Under the pieces are notes generated by a model. The model searched no databases and was not told where the DNA came from. It worked only from the letters and a program-made list of their open reading frames with translations. Shown here one piece after another: positions 33,231 to 42,548 of a stretch of DNA of 64,000 nucleotides. Positions within the stretch are counted from its first letter, which is position 1; every line of letters begins with the position of its first letter. Both the position numbers and the translations under genes were made by a program. The stretch spans positions 148,630 through 212,629 of the forward strand of contig CAAGCW010000026.1 of NCBI GenBank assembly GCA_900768435.1, read 5' to 3'. Origin of the DNA: an uncultured Collinsella sp. (GTDB lineage: Bacteria > Actinomycetota > Coriobacteriia > Coriobacteriales > Coriobacteriaceae).

Positions 33231-34266
33231 TTCCGCCGACCTCGCCTCGTGCGAGTCTGCAGATATTCAGCGACGCATCCTCGAGCTCATCGAGGGTGCG
33301 TCCTCCATTGCGATTTCGGGACATACTTCTCCCGATGGCGATGCCTTGGGCTCCGTGTTGGGTCTGGGCCTTTCGCTCATGAAGTTTTTCCCCAACAAGG
33401 ACATTGCGCTGTTGCTGGCAGACGATGACCCGGTTCCGCGCATCTACCGCTTTATGGAAGGCTCCGATCGCCTGGTGCCGGCATCTGCGTACACCGGCAA
33501 TCCGGACCTGTTCATCTCGGTGGACGTGCCGGTCGTCGAGCGTCTCAATAATTCCGCCGAGGTGCTTCGTCGCTCCAAGCATGTGGTGTGCTTCGATCAC
33601 CATCCGGCGCGTGAGGAGTTTGCCGAGCTCAGCCTGAGGCGCGTCGAAGCTGCAGCCTGCGCCATGATCATCGACCGCTTCTTGGACAATTGCGGCATTG
33701 TCGCACGTGATGGCGTTGCGACCTGCCTGCTGTGTGGCTTGGTTACCGATACCGGCCGTTTTCAGTACCAAAACGCCGATGCCGCCGCGTTCCATGCAGC
33801 CTCGCGTCTGGTTGCCCACGGTGCCGATCCGGCGCGTGTGGCACTCGAGGTCTACCAGAGCATGCGCGTTGAGTTTTTGCACCTCAAGTCCATCGTTATG
33901 GGCCGCATCAAGACGGTGGCCCACGGGCGCGTCGCGTATAGTTACGCGTACCAGAGTGACCTTGAGGCTTGCGGTGTCACCTCGGATGAGTGCGACGGCC
34001 TGGTCGATGTGGTTCGCTCGGTGATGGGCGTCGAAGTCTGCCTGTTCCTGAAGGGCATTGAGGGCGATACCAAGGTGCGCGGCAACCTGCGCTCCAAGGG
34101 CGACCTCAACGTGTCCGAGATCGCTGCAGCCTTTGGCGGAGGCGGACATCCCGCTGCCGCCGGTTTCTCCAACAACGGAACGATTCTCGAGACGCTCACC
34201 GTGGCACTTCCCATGCTGGCCGAACTGGTAGGGGAGGATCCCGCTTCGGTGACCGTCGAGCTTTAA
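33223..34266 (+). CDS. nrnA: DHH-DHHA1 phosphoesterase (nanoRNase/pAp phosphatase)
   Basis: 347 aa, ATG within the rbfA end behind AGGAGG. DHH motifs: SGHTSPDGDALGS (~33-45), ISVDVP, CFDHHPAREEF (DHH), and DHHA1 GGGGHPAAAGF (~305-315). NrnA-type enzymes degrade 2-5-mer RNA and dephosphorylate pAp; some also cleave pGpG from c-di-GMP turnover, which is relevant because a c-di-GMP receptor (PelD) is encoded in this window. Position between rbfA and truB is common in Gram-positives. Confidence 0.9.
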   Translation: MTNSADLASCESADIQRRILELIEGASSIAISGHTSPDGDALGSVLGLGLSLMKFFPNKDIALLLADDDPVPRIYRFMEGSDRLVPASAYTGNPDLFISVDVPVVERLNNSAEVLRRSKHVVCFDHHPAREEFAELSLRRVEAAACAMIIDRFLDNCGIVARDGVATCLLCGLVTDTGRFQYQNADAAAFHAASRLVAHGADPARVALEVYQSMRVEFLHLKSIVMGRIKTVAHGRVAYSYAYQSDLEACGVTSDECDGLVDVVRSVMGVEVCLFLKGIEGDTKVRGNLRSKGDLNVSEIAAAFGGGGHPAAAGFSNNGTILETLTVALPMLAELVGEDPASVTVEL

Positions 34267-34281
34267 CTTTTTGGATGGTAC

Positions 34282-35214
34282 ATGGCTCGTCGTACGCCTT
34301 CTCAACTGAATATGCTGCTCGCCGTCGATAAGCCGGTGGGCTGCACGTCCCACGATGTGGTCTCGCAATGTCGGCGCGCCCTCCATGAGCGTCGCGTCGG
34401 CCATGCCGGCACGCTCGACCCCATGGCATCGGGTGTCATGGTGGTGGGTGTTGGCCAGGCTACTCGTTTGCTGGGCATGCTAACCCTCGATACCAAAAGC
34501 TATGTCGCCGACATCTCGTTTGGCGCCGAGACCAATACCGATGATGCGGAGGGCGAGGCGGTCCGCACGGTGGCTGTTGCCAACGAGCTCCGCGATCCTG
34601 CCTATGCCCGTGAGCGCTTGGCCGCTTTGCTGGGTCCGCAGATGCAGGTGCCGCCGGCGTTTTCGGCTATCTCGGTCAATGGCGTTCGCGCCTACAAGTC
34701 TGCTCGCGAGGGCAATGCGGTGGACCTACCTCCGCGCCCCGTCGAGGTCTATGCCGCCGACCTGATCGCCGTGGGAGGCGAAGGTGATACGTGTGTGTGG
34801 ACCGTGGCGTTCTCAGTGAGCAAGGGTACCTATATCCGTGCGCTCGCTCGCGATTTGGGCCGCGCCTGCGAGAGCGCCGCGCACATTTCCGCGCTGCGCC
34901 GCACGGCCTCCGGTGTTGTTTCCATTGGCGCTTGTCATGCGGTCGAGGAGCTTTCTCCCGAGTCCGCGGCTGGCTTTGCCCTGGATCCCATTGCGGCCGT
35001 GGGCGCCACGCGTGTTGACTTGCCGGGCAATCTTGCCGACGATCTGCTCTGCGGTCGACGCATTCCCGTTGAGCGTGCGCTTGCCGATTTCGATACCTCG
35101 AAGTCGCCTTTTGCGTTGGTGCTCGATGGGGGACTCAAGGCGCTCGCCCGCATCGAGGGTGGCCGCTTTGTCATGGAGCACGTGTTTCCGCAGGCAATCG
35201 GCGGTGTTCGATGA
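34282..35214 (+). CDS. truB: tRNA pseudouridine-55 synthase
   Basis: 310 aa. Catalytic Asp in GHAGTLDPMASGVM (~41-54), KSYVADISFGAETNTDD, and VSKGTYIRALARDLG. Converts U55 of tRNA T-loops. Ends in TGA overlapping the ribF ATG (ATGA). C-terminal PUA-like region is short, as in many Actinobacteria. Confidence 0.93.
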   Translation: MARRTPSQLNMLLAVDKPVGCTSHDVVSQCRRALHERRVGHAGTLDPMASGVMVVGVGQATRLLGMLTLDTKSYVADISFGAETNTDDAEGEAVRTVAVANELRDPAYARERLAALLGPQMQVPPAFSAISVNGVRAYKSAREGNAVDLPPRPVEVYAADLIAVGGEGDTCVWTVAFSVSKGTYIRALARDLGRACESAAHISALRRTASGVVSIGACHAVEELSPESAAGFALDPIAAVGATRVDLPGNLADDLLCGRRIPVERALADFDTSKSPFALVLDGGLKALARIEGGRFVMEHVFPQAIGGVR

Positions 35215-36218
35215 TGTTGTCCGCTCACGAGCTCGCGCGTATTTTTTTCGCGGGCGAGTCGGACGTGGCTCACATCGTTACTGCCGATGCGTTTGATAAG
35301 TGTGAGCACCTGGGTGCCGCATCGATTGCCATCGGCGTGTTCGACGGCGTTCACCGTGGACACCAGGAGCTCATTGCGGCGCTTGTTAGCGATGCGCGCG
35401 CCCATGATTGCAAGGCGGTCGTGGTCACTTTCGATCCCGATCCGGACGTTGTGGTGAGTCCTTCGCCCGCTCAAAAATTGATGACGACGGCCGACCGTCT
35501 ACATGCCTTGGCTCAGACCGGGGTCGATGCGGTGGTGGCCGTTCCCTTTACGCCTGAGGTTGCGGCACTCGACCATGTTGCTTTTCTCTCGCTGGTGTCG
35601 CGTCTGGTCGACATTCGTTCGATTCGCGTTGGCAGCGACTTTAGGCTGGGTCGTGGCGGTGCTTCTGGTGTTGCCGAGATGCGCGTCTGGGGTGCCGAGC
35701 GCGGCGTTGACGTGTATGGTCACGATCTGCTTTGCGAGGGCGGCGAGGCCATTTGCGCCACCCGCATTCGTCACGAGCTGGGACAGGGCCATGTGGAGCT
35801 TGCTGCTGAGTTACTCGGCCGCCCGTATATGGTGCGCGGCGGTGTTATTCGCGGCCGTCACGAGGGCTCTGGCATGGGCTTTCCCACGGCAAACCTGCAG
35901 GTTCCCGACGGCATTCAGGTGCCTGCCGATGGCGTGTATGAGGGTCTGGTGCTGGTCGATGACACCGTATGGCCTGCTGCCGTTAACGTCGGCCTGCCGC
36001 CGACGTATGCCGACGATGCCGCTTCATCGCATCTCGAGGCTAACTTAATTGGTTATACGGGCGACCTGTACGGCGCTTCCGTTTCGCTGGCGTTTACGCG
36101 CTGGCTGCGTCCCTCGCGTGTGTTCGAATCGCTGGATGAGTTGATCTCGACCGTCGAGGGTAATATCGAGGATATTCGTCATAACTTGGGTGAGCAGGGG
36201 GTGAGCATCCGTGATTAG
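35211..36218 (+). CDS. ribF: Bifunctional riboflavin kinase/FAD synthetase
   Basis: 335 aa, start ATG at 35211 (a second ATG follows at 35214). N-terminal FMN adenylyltransferase: AIGVFDGVHRGHQELI (~43-58), VGSDFRLGRGGASG; C-terminal flavokinase: GRHEGSGMGFPTANLQVPDG, NVGLPPTY, then a FLRPE-like WLRPSRVFESLDELI end. Makes FMN and FAD from riboflavin. Translationally coupled to truB and to dnaG. Confidence 0.93.
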   Translation: MMLSAHELARIFFAGESDVAHIVTADAFDKCEHLGAASIAIGVFDGVHRGHQELIAALVSDARAHDCKAVVVTFDPDPDVVVSPSPAQKLMTTADRLHALAQTGVDAVVAVPFTPEVAALDHVAFLSLVSRLVDIRSIRVGSDFRLGRGGASGVAEMRVWGAERGVDVYGHDLLCEGGEAICATRIRHELGQGHVELAAELLGRPYMVRGGVIRGRHEGSGMGFPTANLQVPDGIQVPADGVYEGLVLVDDTVWPAAVNVGLPPTYADDAASSHLEANLIGYTGDLYGASVSLAFTRWLRPSRVFESLDELISTVEGNIEDIRHNLGEQGVSIRD

Positions 36219-38313
36219 CGATGAGGAAAAAGACCAGGTACGCGCTGCGTCCGACTTAGTCGCCATCGTGCAGGAAACGGTTGAGCTCAAGCCCCGCGGC
36301 CATGAGTTTTGGGGTTGCTGCCCCTTTCATGGCGAAAAGACGCCGTCCTTCCACATTATCCCCGCCACGCAGGTGTGGCATTGCTTTGGCTGCGGCGAGG
36401 GTGGCGACGTCTTCACCTATATCATGAAGCGCGAGAACCTGAGCTTTCCCGAGTCAATCCGCTATTTGGCCGATCGCGCGGGTATTGAGCTGCATGACAC
36501 CGGAGATCGCCGCGAACGCGGTACCAAGCGTGCCCGCATCTACGATCTGTGCGCCGAGACCGCCCAGTTCTATCACACCATGCTTATGCGCGGTAAGGAC
36601 GGTCGTCCGCGCGAGTACTTTGCCAGCCGCGGCATGGGTGGCGACGTCTGCCGCCGCTACTGTCTGGGCTTTGCGCCTGGCCGCAACGCGCTGGTGTCGC
36701 ACCTGTCCCAGGCGGGTTTTACCCCGCAGGAGATGATCGATGCCAACGTTGCCGTGAGCCGCGGGCGCGGGCAGCTTGCCGACCGCTTCTACGACCGCGT
36801 GATGTTCCCCATCTTTGACGAGCAGGGTCACAACATTGCCTTTGGTGGTCGCATCATGGGTGACGGCCAACCCAAGTACCTCAATACCGCCGAGACGAGC
36901 GTGTTTCATAAAAAGCGAAACCTCTACGGCTTTAATTGGGCCAAGGAGTTTATCGTCGCGCAGGATACCGCCATCGTGGTGGAGGGCTATACCGACTGCA
37001 TCGCCTGTTGGGAGGCGGGGATCAAAAACGTTGTCGCCACGCTGGGCACCGCGCTCACGGAGCATCACGTCAAGACGCTCACCCGCTTTGCCAAGCGTAT
37101 CGTGTATATGTTCGATGGCGATGCCGCGGGCCAGAAGGCCGCCCGTCGCGCGATTCAATTTATCGAGCAGGATTCGATGGACCTGCGCTGCGTGGTGCTG
37201 CCCGACGGCAACGACCCCATGGAGTTCATCACAGCGCATGGTGGACAGGAGCTTCAGGCGCGCATCGACGCTGCCGAGCCGCTCATGGACTTTGTCTACC
37301 GTTCGCTGCAGGAGTCGAGTGACATCACCACGCCGGGCGGTCGTGCCAAGGCGCTGGAAGATGCGCTGACGCTTATCTATCCGCTGCGCGATAGCTATAT
37401 GATCGACACATACTTTATCCAGATTGCCGATCTGCTGGGTTTGGATCTGGAGACGGTTCGCGCGAGTTCGGGTCGCGTGTTTCGCGATGTCGCCAAGCGC
37501 GAAGATGCGGAACGACGTCGTGAGCAGAACTATGAACGCCAGCGGGCGCAAGCCGAGCGCTCTGGTAGCGCGGGCGGTCGGACGTCTGGTTCGCAGGGGG
37601 CATCTCGCGGTGCTTGGGCATCGGGCGCGACGCCGCCGGTGTCCGCGCCGGTCGAAGAAGAGCCGTATGACTACGTCCCGCTCGATGCCTACGGTGCCGC
37701 GCCCGTGGAGGTCGTCGACGACCTGCCGCCGATCGATGTGCCTGATGGTATGGGTGCTGTGCCTGTGACTGATGGTTCGGGCGCTCCGGCTGCGGCGGCG
37801 CCGATGGTTCTTACTGATCTTGAGCGCAAGTCCTTGGCGGGGGAGCGCGAGCTGTTGACGATGCTTACGAGCTACCCCGACCTGTTCCGCACGTATGCCG
37901 ACCGTATCTGCTCCATCGAGTGGGTGGATCCGCGCCACGAGTCCATCGCGTGGGCCGTGCTGGCGACGCCGCCGGGAACCGATCCTGCAGCCTGCATGGA
38001 TGCGGCGCGCTCGGTGTGTCCCGAGGCGGCAACGCTTGTGAGCGCCGGGCGCATCTCCGCGACGAGTAAACACCCTACCGAGACGAACATCGTGTTCATG
38101 CTCGATACGCTCGAGCTCTACACCATCAAGCGCCGCATGCGTGCCGCACAGGCCAAGCTGCGCCAGGACCGTTCGCTCGATGATGAGGCCCGCCGCGCGC
38201 TGACCGTGCAGGCCGCGCAGGATTCGCAGCGTCAACGCGAACTGCAAAAGTCGATCGGCGGCGTGGCGGACCCGTTCCGTTTGATCGGTCTGGAGGCCGC
38301 AGGCACCGAATAG
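36211..38313 (+). CDS. dnaG: DNA primase
   Basis: 700 aa from GTG at 36211, inside the ribF end. CHC2 zinc finger (CPFHGEKTPSFHI, WHCFGCGEGGDVF, ~40-75), RNA-polymerase core, Toprim (VVEGYTDCIACWEAG; YMFDGDAAGQKAARR) around 255-345, and a C-terminal helicase-binding domain (~545-690) after a low-complexity Ala/Pro/Gly linker (~430-535). Synthesises replication primers. Length is above the ~600 aa norm because of the linker. Next to rpoD, as in the macromolecular-synthesis operon. Confidence 0.96.
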   Translation: MISDEEKDQVRAASDLVAIVQETVELKPRGHEFWGCCPFHGEKTPSFHIIPATQVWHCFGCGEGGDVFTYIMKRENLSFPESIRYLADRAGIELHDTGDRRERGTKRARIYDLCAETAQFYHTMLMRGKDGRPREYFASRGMGGDVCRRYCLGFAPGRNALVSHLSQAGFTPQEMIDANVAVSRGRGQLADRFYDRVMFPIFDEQGHNIAFGGRIMGDGQPKYLNTAETSVFHKKRNLYGFNWAKEFIVAQDTAIVVEGYTDCIACWEAGIKNVVATLGTALTEHHVKTLTRFAKRIVYMFDGDAAGQKAARRAIQFIEQDSMDLRCVVLPDGNDPMEFITAHGGQELQARIDAAEPLMDFVYRSLQESSDITTPGGRAKALEDALTLIYPLRDSYMIDTYFIQIADLLGLDLETVRASSGRVFRDVAKREDAERRREQNYERQRAQAERSGSAGGRTSGSQGASRGAWASGATPPVSAPVEEEPYDYVPLDAYGAAPVEVVDDLPPIDVPDGMGAVPVTDGSGAPAAAAPMVLTDLERKSLAGERELLTMLTSYPDLFRTYADRICSIEWVDPRHESIAWAVLATPPGTDPAACMDAARSVCPEAATLVSAGRISATSKHPTETNIVFMLDTLELYTIKRRMRAAQAKLRQDRSLDDEARRALTVQAAQDSQRQRELQKSIGGVADPFRLIGLEAAGTE

Positions 38314-38371
38314 GCCTAGATGTTGTGGTCAACCATCGTATTCTCGCCTATATCCAGTCTTCTTTTTGGGT

Positions 38372-38383
38372 ATAGACGTCTAT
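38372..38383. promoter_or_regulatory. 12-bp palindrome in the rpoD promoter region
   Basis: ATAGACGTCTAT is a perfect palindrome 46 bases before the rpoD GTG; TAAAGT at 38392-38397 is a -10 candidate. An operator or start-site element is possible but unproven. Confidence 0.3.
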
Positions 38384-38429
38384 GTGTGTGCTAAAGTATT
38401 GAGTCCTGTGGACTATGAAGGGAGAATCT

Positions 38430-39779
38430 GTGCCAAAAAAGACTGAGAGCACGGGTACTGGGCTGGAATCCTACGTTGCAAAGCTCATGGGCAACGGCTC
38501 AAACAGGACTTCGGTAACCGAGGACGAGATTCAGGTCGCCCTGAAGGATATCGATGTTTCTGACGAGCAGCTCACCGCGGTGTATTCCGCGCTGCGCAAC
38601 AGCGGCATCCAGATTATCTCCGCGAGCGGTAACGACGACGCCCCCATGGACGTCGACGATGACGATAACGATACCGATACCGACGATTTCGATGACGACG
38701 ACGAGCACGATTCCGGCTCGCTCGACGATCACGAGCTCAAGATGGCCCGTCAGGCCGATGCCGAGATGGGTTCTTCCAAGAGCAAGAAGAAGCGCACCGT
38801 GCGCACGTCCCGTTCACGCTCCCGCGTGCGTGGCATCGATGCCTCCACGGTGATGCTGACCGGCGATCCGGTTCGTATGTACCTCAAGGAGATCGGCAAG
38901 GTCGATCTGCTGACCGCCTCCGAAGAGGTCGATCTGGCCATGAAGATCGAGGCCGGTCTTGAGGCCACCGAGAAGCTCGAGGCTGCTGATGCCGGTGAGC
39001 TCGAGCTCACGCGTGCCGAGATGCGTCGTCTTACGCGCATTGAGAACGTTGGCCTCGAAGCCAAGCAGGCGCTCATCAGCGCAAACCTGCGTCTGGTTGT
39101 CTCCATCGCCAAGCGCTATGTCGGCCGCGGCATGCTGTTCCTTGACCTGATCCAGGAAGGCAACCTCGGTCTGATTCGCGCCGTCGAGAAGTTCGACTAC
39201 CAGAAGGGCTTCAAGTTCTCCACGTACGCCACGTGGTGGATCCGTCAGGCCATTACGCGCGCTATCGCCGACCAGGCCCGTACCATCCGTATTCCCGTGC
39301 ATATGGTCGAGACTATCAACAAGCTCGTCCGCGTGCAGCGCCAGCTCCTTCAGGATCTGGGTCGCGACCCGACCCCCGAGGAGATTGGTGCCGAGATGGA
39401 CATGAGCGCCGACCGCGTCCGCGAGATCCAGAAGATCTCGCAGGAGCCCGTGTCGCTCGAGACCCCCATCGGCGAGGAAGAGGATTCCCAGCTGGGCGAC
39501 TTCATCGAGGACTCCCAGGCAATCGTTCCGCCCGATGCCGCCAGCTTCTCCATGCTGCAGGAGCAGCTCACCCAGGTGCTCGACTCGCTTGCCGATCGTG
39601 AGCGCAAGGTTATCGAGCTGCGCTTTGGCCTTGTCGACGGGCATCCCCGCACGCTCGAGGAAGTCGGCCGCGAGTTTGGCGTCACGCGCGAGCGTATCCG
39701 CCAGATCGAGTCCAAGACCTTGGCCAAGCTCCGCCACCCGAGCCGTTCGAGCAAGCTGAAGGACTATATCGAAAGCTAG
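38430..39779 (+). CDS. rpoD: Primary sigma factor RpoD/SigA
   Basis: The GTG at 38430 is chosen because GAAGGGAG (38417-38424) precedes it; the in-frame ATG at 38415 sits on that ribosome site. Product 449 aa. Region 1.1 with a long Asp-rich segment (~70-100), 1.2 (DPVRMYLKEIGKVDLL), 2 (NLRLVVSIAKRYVGRGM, FKFSTYATWWIRQAI), 3 and 4 (RTLEEVGREFGVTRERIRQI). Recognises TTGACA/TATAAT promoters such as those noted here. Intact. Confidence 0.95.
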   Translation: MPKKTESTGTGLESYVAKLMGNGSNRTSVTEDEIQVALKDIDVSDEQLTAVYSALRNSGIQIISASGNDDAPMDVDDDDNDTDTDDFDDDDEHDSGSLDDHELKMARQADAEMGSSKSKKKRTVRTSRSRSRVRGIDASTVMLTGDPVRMYLKEIGKVDLLTASEEVDLAMKIEAGLEATEKLEAADAGELELTRAEMRRLTRIENVGLEAKQALISANLRLVVSIAKRYVGRGMLFLDLIQEGNLGLIRAVEKFDYQKGFKFSTYATWWIRQAITRAIADQARTIRIPVHMVETINKLVRVQRQLLQDLGRDPTPEEIGAEMDMSADRVREIQKISQEPVSLETPIGEEEDSQLGDFIEDSQAIVPPDAASFSMLQEQLTQVLDSLADRERKVIELRFGLVDGHPRTLEEVGREFGVTRERIRQIESKTLAKLRHPSRSSKLKDYIES

Positions 39780-39781
39780 GA

Positions 39782-39809
39782 GTTACGCGGTTTTACCAAA
39801 CCGCGTAAC
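39782..39809. terminator. 12-bp hairpin after rpoD
   Basis: GTTACGCGGTTT-TACC-AAACCGCGTAAC, perfect, two bases after the rpoD stop; no U-tract. Probably acts together with the stronger terminator at 39852. Confidence 0.5.
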
Positions 39810-39851
39810 GGATCGACGCTGCGCGCCGCCCAGAGCGACAATTTGTCATTC

Positions 39852-39893
39852 AAAAGGCAAGGCATGACCAGAAGGTCTATGCCTTGCCTTTTT
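39852..39893 (+). terminator. Rho-independent terminator downstream of rpoD
   Basis: A ~17-bp stem (AAAGGCAAGGCATGACC ... GGTC-T-ATGCCTTGCCTTT), loop AGAA, one bulged T, then TTTTT. Ends the dnaG-rpoD transcript. Confidence 0.85.
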
Positions 39894-40056
39894 CATGCCA
39901 ACTTGTTCGCTCTGGACGGCGCTCGCTGTCCGTCCTCAATCTGCGACGTTGCTTTGGTTGGCACTTGGGGATGTTCCTTTTCTGACGGCACTTTGGGACA
40001 CTCCTTGTCGGGCAGCTAATTTGGGTGCAGGCGGAGAAAAATTCTTAAAAAAGTTC

Positions 40057-40084
40057 TTGCCCTGAGCTGATTCGTCCGTATAAT
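40057..40084 (+). promoter_or_regulatory. Promoter of the tRNA-Asn genes
   Basis: TTGCCC (40057-40062), 16-base spacer, TATAAT (40079-40084), 30 bases before the first tRNA. A perfect -10, as expected of a stable-RNA promoter. Confidence 0.75.
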
Positions 40085-40114
40085 AAAATATGTTGCTTGA
40101 GAGCACGCACCTAT

Positions 40115-40189
40115 TCCTCGGTAGCTCAATGGTAGAGCACGCGGCTGTTAACCGCGCTGTTGTAGGTTCGAGTCCTACCCGGGGAGCCA
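40115..40189 (+). tRNA. tRNA-Asn (anticodon GTT), copy 1
   Basis: Acceptor TCCTCGG pairs with CCGGGGA; D arm GCTCAATGGTAGAGC; anticodon stem CGCGG-CTGTTAA-CCGCG with GTT at the anticodon; T arm TGTAGGTTCGAGTCCTACA-like (GTAGG-TTCGAGT-CCTAC); CCA encoded. 75 bases with CCA. Confidence 0.95.
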
Positions 40190-40223
40190 GAATTTCTCAG
40201 CCCAATCCGCTGGGCTTTTAAAT

Positions 40224-40298
40224 TCCTCGGTAGCTCAATGGTAGAGCACGCGGCTGTTAACCGCGCTGTTGTAGGTTCGAGTCCTACCCGGGGAGCCA
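40224..40298 (+). tRNA. tRNA-Asn (anticodon GTT), copy 2
   Basis: Identical in all 75 bases to the first copy. The 34-base spacer holds a small stem (AGCCC / GGGCT) and TTTTA, perhaps a processing or weak termination signal. Confidence 0.95.
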
Positions 40299-40304
40299 GG
40301 TTGT

Positions 40305-40334
40305 AAAACCCGTCGCTTATGCGGCGGGTTTTTT
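40305..40334 (+). terminator. Rho-independent terminator after the tRNA pair
   Basis: AAAACCCGTCGC-TTAT-GCGGCGGGTTTT (one G-U) followed by TT. Confidence 0.9.
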
Positions 40335-40492
40335 CATGCCGCGACCACTTGACTCTAACGTTGCCATATCAACATTTCGTGTCGAGGATGTAATCCCGCG
40401 ACCCACCACCTCAACATGGCGCGGTCGTTGTAGAATATTGCAATGATTGCTCCCACGACATGGTGCCGCGAGCACCAGATAAGGAGATTCTT

Positions 40493-40849
40493 GTGTCTGA
40501 GACCATTAACGGCAGCCTGAGCGTCTCGAACGACGTTATTGCCGATATTGCCGGTTATGCCGCGATGACGTGCTATGGCGTCGTCGGTATGGCTGAGCAG
40601 CTTCAAGGCGCCGAGAGCGTGCGCCTGCTTGCCGGTCAGCGCCTCCGCAAGGGCGTGCTTGTCTCCGCCGACGAGAACGGCCTTACGGTCGATCTTCACG
40701 TCGTGCTCGAGAACGGCGTCAACATGAAGTCCGTCTGCCACAATCTTTCGAGCTCCGTTGCCTTCACCCTGCAGGAGATCGCCCAGATCGATCCCGCCAG
40801 CCTTAAGATCGGCATCCATATCGACGCGCTCAAGAGCCGTCTGAACTAG
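40493..40849 (+). CDS. Asp23/Gls24-family envelope stress protein
   Basis: 118 aa. The GTG at 40493 has AAGGAG six bases upstream; the in-frame ATG at 40460 has none. Seen: ISNDVIADIAGYAAMTCYGV-type start and VDLHVVLENGVNMKSVCHNL, VAFTLQEIA, the family's alternating pattern. Asp23 proteins sit at the membrane in Gram-positives and affect envelope stress. Followed by the fakA-like gene, a widespread pairing (yloU-yloV). Confidence 0.88.
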   Translation: MSETINGSLSVSNDVIADIAGYAAMTCYGVVGMAEQLQGAESVRLLAGQRLRKGVLVSADENGLTVDLHVVLENGVNMKSVCHNLSSSVAFTLQEIAQIDPASLKIGIHIDALKSRLN

Positions 40850-40876
40850 CATCCGAAAACGGAGATTCAAATACCC

Positions 40877-42538
40877 ATGATTGCAAAGACCATTCGCACC
40901 TGTTTTCCGATCGCTGCGGCTGCCGTTTCCGACAAGGCCGAGGAGATCAACAAGCTCAATGTCTTCCCCGTACCCGACGGCGACACCGGCACCAACATGT
41001 CGCTCACGCTCGCCTCGGTGACCAAGGAGCTCTCCGCTCTTCCCGCCGACGCTGACATGGAGGCCATCGCCGGCGCCATCACCCACGGCTCCCTGATGGG
41101 CGCCCGCGGCAACTCCGGTGTCATCACCTCGCAGATCCTGCGCGGTGTGGCCGAGGGTCTCGTTTCTGCCGATGAGCCCATTACGTCCGCCAACATCGCC
41201 TATGCGTTCCGCCGAGCCGTCAAGGTCGCCTTCCAGGCCGTCCGCAAGCCCATCGAGGGCACGATCCTCACGGTGCTGCGCGATGTCTCGACCAAGGCCG
41301 ACGAGTGCGAAAAGAAGAAGTTCTCGGCCGAGGACGCGCTCGATGCCATCGTCGTCGAGGCCTACCAGTCCGTCGCTCGCACGCCCGACCTGCTGCCCGT
41401 TCTGAAGGAGAACGGCGTGGTCGACTCCGGCGCCTTTGGCTTTGCCATCTTCCTTGAGAACTTTGTGGCTGCAGCACTTGGTCGCAGCACCGTTGTCGAG
41501 GATTTCTCCGCCACGTTTGATTCCGCTGGCTCTGCCCGCGACGCGGCCCTCAATCGCGTTGAGATCGAGGCCAACGACGACTGGGAGGGCTCGGAGTTCC
41601 GCTACTGCAACGAGTTCCTCTTTAAGGCCGACGCTCCCTTTGACGAGGATGAGTGCCTTAAGTTCCTGGGCTCTATGGGCGACTGCGAGTTGCTCGTGGG
41701 TGCCTACCCCGATTATAAGATCCACGTGCACTCCAACACGCCCAACCTGGTGCTCGAGCACATGCTGCAGCTTGGTCAGATCTATGAGGTCTTTATCCAT
41801 AATATGGAGATGGAGGCCCACGACCGTACCGCCAAGATCCACGAGGATCAGGAGAAGGCCGCCGAGCCCGCGAAGGCCCTGGGCTTTGTCGCCGTTGCCG
41901 CCGGTTCCGGCGAGGCCGACATCCTCAAGTCCCTCGGCGTTGACGTGATCGTCTCGGGCGGCCAGACCATGAACCCCTCGACCGCCGACCTGCTGGGCGC
42001 CGTCGACCAGGTCAACGCGACCTCGGTTATCATCCTGCCCAACAACGGTAACATCCGCATGGCTGCCGAGGCCGCAGCCTCTGCCTGCACCGATAAGAAG
42101 GTCGCCGTCGTTCCTACCAAGACCGTTCCCCAGGCGTTCTCCGCGCTGTTCGCGGTCCTGCCCGATTCCGAGCTCGAGGACGCCGTCGCCGCTATGGTCG
42201 ACGCCATCAGCGAGGTCCGCGATGGCGAGGTCACCCGCGCCGTGCGCGACTCCAGCGCCTCGGACGGCTCCCCGATTCACTCCGGTGACGTTATGGGTAT
42301 CATTGCCGGTTCCATCGATGTGGTCGGCTCTGATGTGAAACAGGTCACGCTCGATTGCATCAACCGCATGCAGGAGGAAGAGGAGGGCGACGCGCTGACG
42401 ATTCTGGCAGGCGAGGAACTGTCCGATGAGGCCTTCCATGAGATTGTCGACGCCATTGAGGAGGCTCAGCCCGATCTGGAGATTGACGCCCATCGTGGCG
42501 AGCAGCCGCTCTATCCCGTGATCTTCTCGATCGAGTAG
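40877..42538 (+). CDS. fakA: DAK2/DegV-type protein, FakA-like fatty-acid kinase subunit
   Basis: 553 aa, YloV family. N-terminal DAK2 ATP-binding domain: LNVFPVPDGDTGTNMSLTL (~28-46) and HGSLMGARGNSGVITSQIL; middle domain with ECLKFLGSMGDCELLVGAYP and KIHVHSNTP; C-terminal DegV-like EDY domain. FakA with a FakB lipid-binding partner phosphorylates exogenous fatty acids, feeding PlsX/PlsY phospholipid synthesis; plsX is encoded at 47321. No FakB gene is in the window. Confidence 0.88.
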   Translation: MIAKTIRTCFPIAAAAVSDKAEEINKLNVFPVPDGDTGTNMSLTLASVTKELSALPADADMEAIAGAITHGSLMGARGNSGVITSQILRGVAEGLVSADEPITSANIAYAFRRAVKVAFQAVRKPIEGTILTVLRDVSTKADECEKKKFSAEDALDAIVVEAYQSVARTPDLLPVLKENGVVDSGAFGFAIFLENFVAAALGRSTVVEDFSATFDSAGSARDAALNRVEIEANDDWEGSEFRYCNEFLFKADAPFDEDECLKFLGSMGDCELLVGAYPDYKIHVHSNTPNLVLEHMLQLGQIYEVFIHNMEMEAHDRTAKIHEDQEKAAEPAKALGFVAVAAGSGEADILKSLGVDVIVSGGQTMNPSTADLLGAVDQVNATSVIILPNNGNIRMAAEAAASACTDKKVAVVPTKTVPQAFSALFAVLPDSELEDAVAAMVDAISEVRDGEVTRAVRDSSASDGSPIHSGDVMGIIAGSIDVVGSDVKQVTLDCINRMQEEEEGDALTILAGEELSDEAFHEIVDAIEEAQPDLEIDAHRGEQPLYPVIFSIE

Positions 42539-42548
42539 GCAACTGCCC

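Noticed and set aside
40224..40298. Second tRNA as a degenerate attachment-site copy
   Set aside because: It is complete and identical over all 75 bases with its own CCA, and no integrase lies nearby.
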